A DNA stretch of 8,098 bases from an uncultured Lachnospiraceae bacterium (lineage in GTDB: Bacteria; Bacillota; Clostridia; Lachnospirales; Lachnospiraceae), in contig CACZOS010000039.1 of assembly GCA_902782815.1 (NCBI GenBank), positions 1-8,098 of the forward strand, written 5' to 3'. The notes beneath the pieces are model-generated. The model was not told the origin of the DNA and made no database searches. It worked only from the letters and a program-made list of their open reading frames with translations. Of the stretch, positions 5,547 to 8,098 are shown piece by piece. Made by a program: the position numbers and the translations under genes. Numbering within the stretch: position 1 is the first letter of the stretch; each line of letters begins with the position of its first letter.

Positions 5547-6480
5547 GAATGGCGGGACACTGACCTATGAATACACAGCTGCCGAAGACCAGGACGGGAT
5601 GCGTCTTGACCGGTTTCTTGCGGGAGAATTGAAGGATCAGTCCAGATCCTATATCCAGAAACTGATCAGGGAAGAAAGAGTTTCCCTTAACGGCAAGACC
5701 GGAAAAGCGAGTTCCCGGATCCATATGGACGACCGGATCAGCATAGTTCTGCCCCCCCTTTCGGAGCTGGAGGTCAGGCCGGAAAAAATGGACCTGGATA
5801 TATTGTTTGAGGATGAGGACCTCATTCTGATCAATAAAGGGAAGGATATGGTGGTCCATCCCTGTCCGGGGCGATACAGCGGAACACTGGTAAACGGTCT
5901 TCTTTATCACTGCAAGGGCGGATTGTCGGGGATCAACGGTGTTCTTCGTCCGGGGATCGTCCACAGGATCGACAAGGATACCACGGGTGTCCTGGTCGTC
6001 TGTAAAACGGATCTGGCTCACCGCTCTCTGGCGGAACAGCTCAAAGAACACTCCATCAACAGGAGATACCAGGCAATAGTCTATCACAATTTCAGGGAGG
6101 AATCCGGAACGGTGGAAGGCCCCATCGGAAGGGATCCCGGAAACCGGAAGAGGATGGCCGTAGAGCCCAGGAACGGAAAACCCGCGGTAACCCACTACAG
6201 GGTGATCAGCCATCTGAATCACCGTTTCAACCATATAGAATGCAGGCTGGAAACCGGGCGGACCCACCAGATCAGAGTTCATATGGCAAGCATTCATCAT
6301 CCTCTTTTGGGGGATACTCTCTACGGACCTGCTTCCCCCCCGCCGGGGCTGGCGGTATCAGAGGGACAGTGTCTGCATGCTGCCCTGCTGGGATTCATTC
6401 ATCCCAGGACCGGGGAATATGTGGAATTTCATGCCCCCCTGCCCGATTATTTCCGGGATCTGCTGAAAAAACTTGAATAA
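5539..6480 (+). CDS. RluA/RluD-family 23S rRNA (or tRNA) pseudouridine synthase
   Basis: The 313-residue protein has an N-terminal S4 RNA-binding domain (about 19-65: MRLDRFLA ... SYIQKLIREERVSLNG) followed by the pseudouridine synthase catalytic domain. The active-site motif is HRIDKDTTG, with catalytic Asp145 (codon 5971-5973). Downstream motifs RRYQAIV, VTHYRVI, LETGRTHQIRVHM and HHPLLGDTLYG are all family hallmarks. S4 plus RluA core is the RluD/YlyB form that isomerises uridines in large-subunit rRNA; the exact target cannot be read from sequence. ATG 5539 is chosen because AGAGAGG (5524-5530) sits correctly upstream and the start overlaps the lspA stop. A TTG at 5515 is a less likely alternative. 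The lspA-RluD-type pair is widely conserved in Bacillota. I see no terminator between its stop and the rpsO promoter. Confidence 0.94.
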   Translation: MNENGGTLTYEYTAAEDQDGMRLDRFLAGELKDQSRSYIQKLIREERVSLNGKTGKASSRIHMDDRISIVLPPLSELEVRPEKMDLDILFEDEDLILINKGKDMVVHPCPGRYSGTLVNGLLYHCKGGLSGINGVLRPGIVHRIDKDTTGVLVVCKTDLAHRSLAEQLKEHSINRRYQAIVYHNFREESGTVEGPIGRDPGNRKRMAVEPRNGKPAVTHYRVISHLNHRFNHIECRLETGRTHQIRVHMASIHHPLLGDTLYGPASPPPGLAVSEGQCLHAALLGFIHPRTGEYVEFHAPLPDYFRDLLKKLE

Positions 6481-6494
6481 TAGGGGTTTATCTC

Positions 6495-6523
6495 TTTACA
6501 AAACATTTTCGTTATGATAAATT
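6495..6523 (+). promoter_or_regulatory. Probable rpsO promoter
   Basis: TTTACA (6495-6500, five of six to the -35 consensus) is followed 17 nt later by TAAATT (6518-6523), preceded by a TG (6515-6516) as in extended -10 elements. The region is strongly AT-rich compared with its flanks. TATGAT (6513-6518) and TATAAC (6523-6528) are other -10 candidates but have poor spacing. The transcript would carry a leader of roughly 85-90 nt. Confidence 0.55.
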
Positions 6524-6530
6524 ATAACAA

Positions 6531-6610
6531 GTGTCAAAGGACACAGGACCTTTACCAGGGTATGGAATCTCCGACCTTATCTTCGTAAAGGATATATGAA
6601 TTAAAGGAGG
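6531..6610 (+). promoter_or_regulatory. Structured rpsO leader, candidate S15 autoregulatory RNA
   Basis: A small hairpin GTGTC/GACAC (6531-6535 with 6540-6544) opens the leader. CCTTTAC (6549-6555) pairs perfectly with GTAAAGG (6585-6591), enclosing a loop that can form AGG/CCT and GGA/TCC pairs. The CCTTTA segment is also fully complementary to TAAAGG (6602-6607) in the ribosome binding site, and partly to AAAGG at 6536-6540. Mutually exclusive pairings of this sort suit translational control. S15 is known to repress its own mRNA through leader structures that differ between phyla; no specific known class is claimed here. Confidence 0.5.
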
Positions 6611-6618
6611 ATGTAACT

Positions 6619-6885
6619 ATGATTACAAAGGAAAAGAAACAGGAACTGATCGAAAAGTTCGGCAGAAGTGAAGGCGACACAGGTTCACCCGAGGTTCAGG
6701 TAGCCATCCTTACCTACAGGATCAATGATCTTCAGGAGCATTTCAAGGCAAATCCCAAGGATCATCATTCCAGAAGAGGTCTTTTAAAGATGGTTGGTCA
6801 GAGAAGAAATCTTCTTGCCTATCTCAGAAATAAGGACATTAATCGTTACAGAACACTGATCGAACAGTTAGGATTAAGAAAATAG
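6619..6885 (+). CDS. rpsO: 30S ribosomal protein S15
   Basis: The 88-residue length is standard for the family. Hallmark segments are [19 protein letters not shown] (14-32), [22 protein letters not shown] (48-69) and the C-terminal [14 protein letters not shown] (75-88). S15 binds the central domain of 16S rRNA early in 30S assembly and contributes to an intersubunit bridge. The ATG follows a near-perfect AAAGGAGG (6603-6610). The gene forms its own unit with a promoter at about 6495-6523, a structured leader and a strong terminator. Its codon use is adapted (ATC, AGA, CTT), as expected for a highly expressed gene. Nothing in it is abnormal. Confidence 0.99.
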   Translation: MITKEKKQELIEKFGRSEGDTGSPEVQVAILTYRINDLQEHFKANPKDHHSRRGLLKMVGQRRNLLAYLRNKDINRYRTLIEQLGLRK

Positions 6886-6901
6886 TCATAACAGAGACAA
6901 T

Positions 6902-6935
6902 AAAGAGGATACATGTCATATGTGTCCTCTTTTTT
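6902..6935 (+). terminator. Rho-independent terminator of rpsO
   Basis: AGAGGATACAT (6904-6914) pairs with ATGTGTCCTCT (6920-6930): eleven base pairs including one G-T, loop GTCAT. It is followed by TTTTT (6931-6935), and AA before the stem extends pairing into the T-run. It starts 17 nt after the rpsO stop. This is a textbook intrinsic terminator. Confidence 0.93.
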
Positions 6936-6988
6936 ACAATCACGGGAACCGCAGGACAGGAATGGCCCGGAGATAAAGAGGTGTTGAT

Positions 6989-7645
6989 ATGGTCAAAATC
7001 ATCAGAGTAGTTCTGATCATTCTGCTGGCTGCTCTCATCGGCCTGGGAGGCTTTCAATGGAGAAATTATCAGAAAAAAAAGGAATGCCGGGATAACGGCC
7101 TCCTGTATTTTAAGGAGGAGGACTATGAGAAGTCCATAACCTACCTGAAAAAAGGACTCAAAGGGATCTCCATGTTCGGGAAGGAGATGGATGAGGATAT
7201 GTCCTGCTATCTGGCGGAAAGCTATTACCGGCTGGGAGAGTACGAGGAAGCAGCCAGGATCTACAGATCACTTCGCGGCAGGAATTCCGGGAAAGAATCT
7301 TACTATGTGCTGGAGGCGGAGGCCTACATGGCCATGGAACAGCGGGACAAGGCTGTCGAGCTGTATGAAAAAGGCTGGAAAAACACCGGAAGCAGCGTTT
7401 TTCTGTCAAAGATATGCGATGCTTATATCGGGTCGGAAGACTATGAAGAAGCCCTCCGTTATGCGGATCTCGGTCTGGAAAAGGATGAGGAGAATGCCGG
7501 AGAATTTCTCTTTAAAAAGATCGTCATCTATGAGAAATGTGAGGACTATTCCTCTGCCTACGAGACAGCAGTCCAATATACTGCCCTCTATCCGGATGAT
7601 GAGAAAGGGCTGAAGGAATTAAAGTTTCTGGAGACCCGGATCTGA
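6989..7645 (+). CDS. Membrane-anchored tetratricopeptide repeat (TPR) protein
   Basis: The 218-residue protein has a hydrophobic segment at about 5-22 after MVKI. It lacks a lipobox cysteine, so it is probably an uncleaved signal anchor. The rest is helical repeats of TPR type at about 33-60 (NGLLYFKEEDYEKSITYLKKGL), 72-96 (CYLAESYYRLGEYEEAARIY), 104-130 (YYVLEAEAYMAMEQRDKAVELY), 137-165 (LSKICDAYIGSEDYEEALRYA) and 171-200 (FLFKKIVIYEKCEDYSSAYETA). TPR arrays bind partner proteins or peptides. Topology suggests the array lies outside the membrane. AGAGGTG (6977-6983) precedes the ATG. No good promoter is visible after the rpsO terminator, so it may depend on readthrough or a non-consensus promoter. 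The partner is unknown; division and secretion are guesses I would not press. Confidence 0.9.
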   Translation: MVKIIRVVLIILLAALIGLGGFQWRNYQKKKECRDNGLLYFKEEDYEKSITYLKKGLKGISMFGKEMDEDMSCYLAESYYRLGEYEEAARIYRSLRGRNSGKESYYVLEAEAYMAMEQRDKAVELYEKGWKNTGSSVFLSKICDAYIGSEDYEEALRYADLGLEKDEENAGEFLFKKIVIYEKCEDYSSAYETAVQYTALYPDDEKGLKELKFLETRI

Positions 7646-7714
7646 ACCGGCCCCGGACAGCCTTTTTCCTTTGAAAAAAAGAGATTAAGGATGTTTTTCG
7701 GATGGCGGTTGACG

Positions 7715-7743
7715 TTGACACTGATTTAAGATAATGCTAGAAT
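7715..7743 (+). promoter_or_regulatory. Strong ptsH promoter with extended -10
   Basis: TTGACA (7715-7720) is a perfect -35. TAGAAT (7738-7743) matches five of six at -10, the spacing is 17 nt, and TGC directly precedes it (7735-7737), making an extended -10. A second overlapping TTGACG lies at 7709-7714, giving a tandem TTGACG-TTGACA. Transcription would start near 7750 and leave a leader of about 98 nt. Confidence 0.82.
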
Positions 7744-7759
7744 ATCATTAAATAAGAGC

Positions 7760-7799
7760 AGCCGGGGGATTACAGAGAAACAATGTAACGGCTTCTTTT
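7760..7799 (+). promoter_or_regulatory. Bulged hairpin with T-rich tail in the ptsH leader
   Basis: AGCCG (7760-7764) pairs with CGGCT (7789-7793) and TTACA (7770-7774) with TGTAA (7784-7788), stacked except for a 5-nt GGGGA bulge (7765-7769); the loop is GAGAAACAA. TTCTTTTAT follows the stem. It may be an attenuator or a protein-binding mRNA element; the bulge weakens it as a simple terminator. The rest of the spacer 7646-7708 shows no convincing terminator for the TPR gene. Confidence 0.4.
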
Positions 7800-7847
7800 A
7801 TAGATTCAGTTTATTTCAGATGATCATTAAGAAAAGGAGAACTGACC

Positions 7848-8098
7848 ATGGTATCACAAAAAATTACGATCACTAATCCACAGGGACTTCATATGAGACC
7901 CGCCGGCGTTTTCGCAAAAGGCATGGCCAAATTTGCATCCGATGTTAAGATTAATTTCAATGGGAAAGACTTCAACGGAAAGAGCCTTTTGAACATTATC
8001 GGCGCAGGGATCAAGACCGGTTCCGAGATTGAACTTGTCTGTGAGGGAGCTGATGAGGAAGAAGCATTAAAGACAGCTATCGAGATGATCGAATCCGG
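7848..8098 (+). CDS. ptsH: HPr phosphocarrier protein of the PTS, 3'-truncated by window edge
   Basis: Eighty-three complete codons are visible from ATG 7848, behind AAGGAGA (7834-7840). HPr proteins are about 85-90 residues, so only a few are missing. The active site is His15 in GLHMRPA, which takes phosphate from enzyme I (PEP-dependent) and passes it to sugar-specific EIIA domains. Ser46 in NGKSLLN aligns with the HPr kinase/phosphorylase site of Bacillota, so a catabolite-repression role through CcpA is likely. His15 excludes Crh, which lacks it. Compared with Bacillus HPr, residue 16 is Met instead of Ala, and the segment after Ser46 is Leu-Leu-Asn instead of Ile-Met-Gly. No ptsI start is visible within the window. 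A strong dedicated promoter fits a highly expressed gene. Confidence 0.96.
   Translation, partial: MVSQKITITNPQGLHMRPAGVFAKGMAKFASDVKINFNGKDFNGKSLLNIIGAGIKTGSEIELVCEGADEEEALKTAIEMIES

Noticed and set aside
5458..6300. Long open frame (280 codons) on the - strand opposite the pseudouridine synthase gene
   Set aside because: It lies antisense to a gene with clear catalytic motifs, shows no recognisable domain, and is the usual shadow of a GC-moderate coding strand.
6562..6588. Eight-codon leader ORF in the rpsO 5' region
   Set aside because: The only purine-rich stretch upstream (AGGG, 6557-6560) is one base from the ATG, too close to serve. The peptide has no regulatory codon run.
7647..7676. 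Possible terminator after the TPR gene (CCGG repeats then TTTTT)
   Set aside because: The CCGG blocks can form only short stems with too small or poorly placed loops before the T-run, so I would not call an intrinsic terminator.
7691..7729. Twelve-codon ORF before ptsH
   Set aside because: It spans the -35 region of the ptsH promoter, has a poor ribosome binding site and no coding character.
7783..7788. Start-stop ATGTAA element in the ptsH leader hairpin
   Set aside because: The only upstream ribosome-binding candidate is the GGGGG run about 14 nt away, too far and in a bulge. It is more likely incidental to the stem sequence.

Overview
The window reads as ordinary chromosome of a Bacillota member, most likely class Clostridia and probably Lachnospiraceae. 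This placement is inferred from protein character and gene order, not from a database match. Supporting signs are near-perfect AAGGAGG-type ribosome binding sites, a SepF division protein, an HPr with both His15 and Ser46, and the local order HlyD-like / YggS / SepF / LspA / RluA-type synthase. All ten genes lie on the + strand. I see no tRNA, rRNA, CRISPR array, insertion sequence, prophage or attachment site.

Layout. (a) 1-642 is the 3' part of a D,D-carboxypeptidase gene. (b) 727-1143 is a small P-loop protein of unknown function with its own likely promoter. (c) After a 125-bp spacer full of hairpins comes a tight run at 1269-4915: a YtqA/YhcC-type radical SAM protein, a single-pass HlyD-like membrane protein, a YggS PLP protein and SepF. 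A strong promoter-like sequence lies inside yggS and may drive sepF separately. (d) A terminator-like hairpin and two further overlapping hairpins separate sepF from lspA, whose stop codon overlaps the start of an RluA-family pseudouridine synthase gene. (e) rpsO (6619-6885) is a self-contained unit with a promoter, a leader able to adopt competing folds, and a canonical terminator. (f) A membrane-anchored TPR protein follows. (g) ptsH (HPr) runs off the right edge and has a textbook extended -10 promoter and a structured leader.

Themes. Most genes serve the envelope and division (carboxypeptidase, HlyD-like protein, SepF, LspA, perhaps the TPR protein) or translation and RNA modification (radical SAM protein, pseudouridine synthase, S15). 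The genes themselves are mostly housekeeping. The more interesting material is (i) layered RNA structure in the leaders of rpsO, lspA and ptsH, (ii) an acidic SepF linker apparently built from 12-bp tandem repeats, and (iii) two conserved-looking but functionally unassigned proteins, the P-loop protein and the orphan HlyD-like protein beside the division gene. I do not see a convincing new defence or mobile system.
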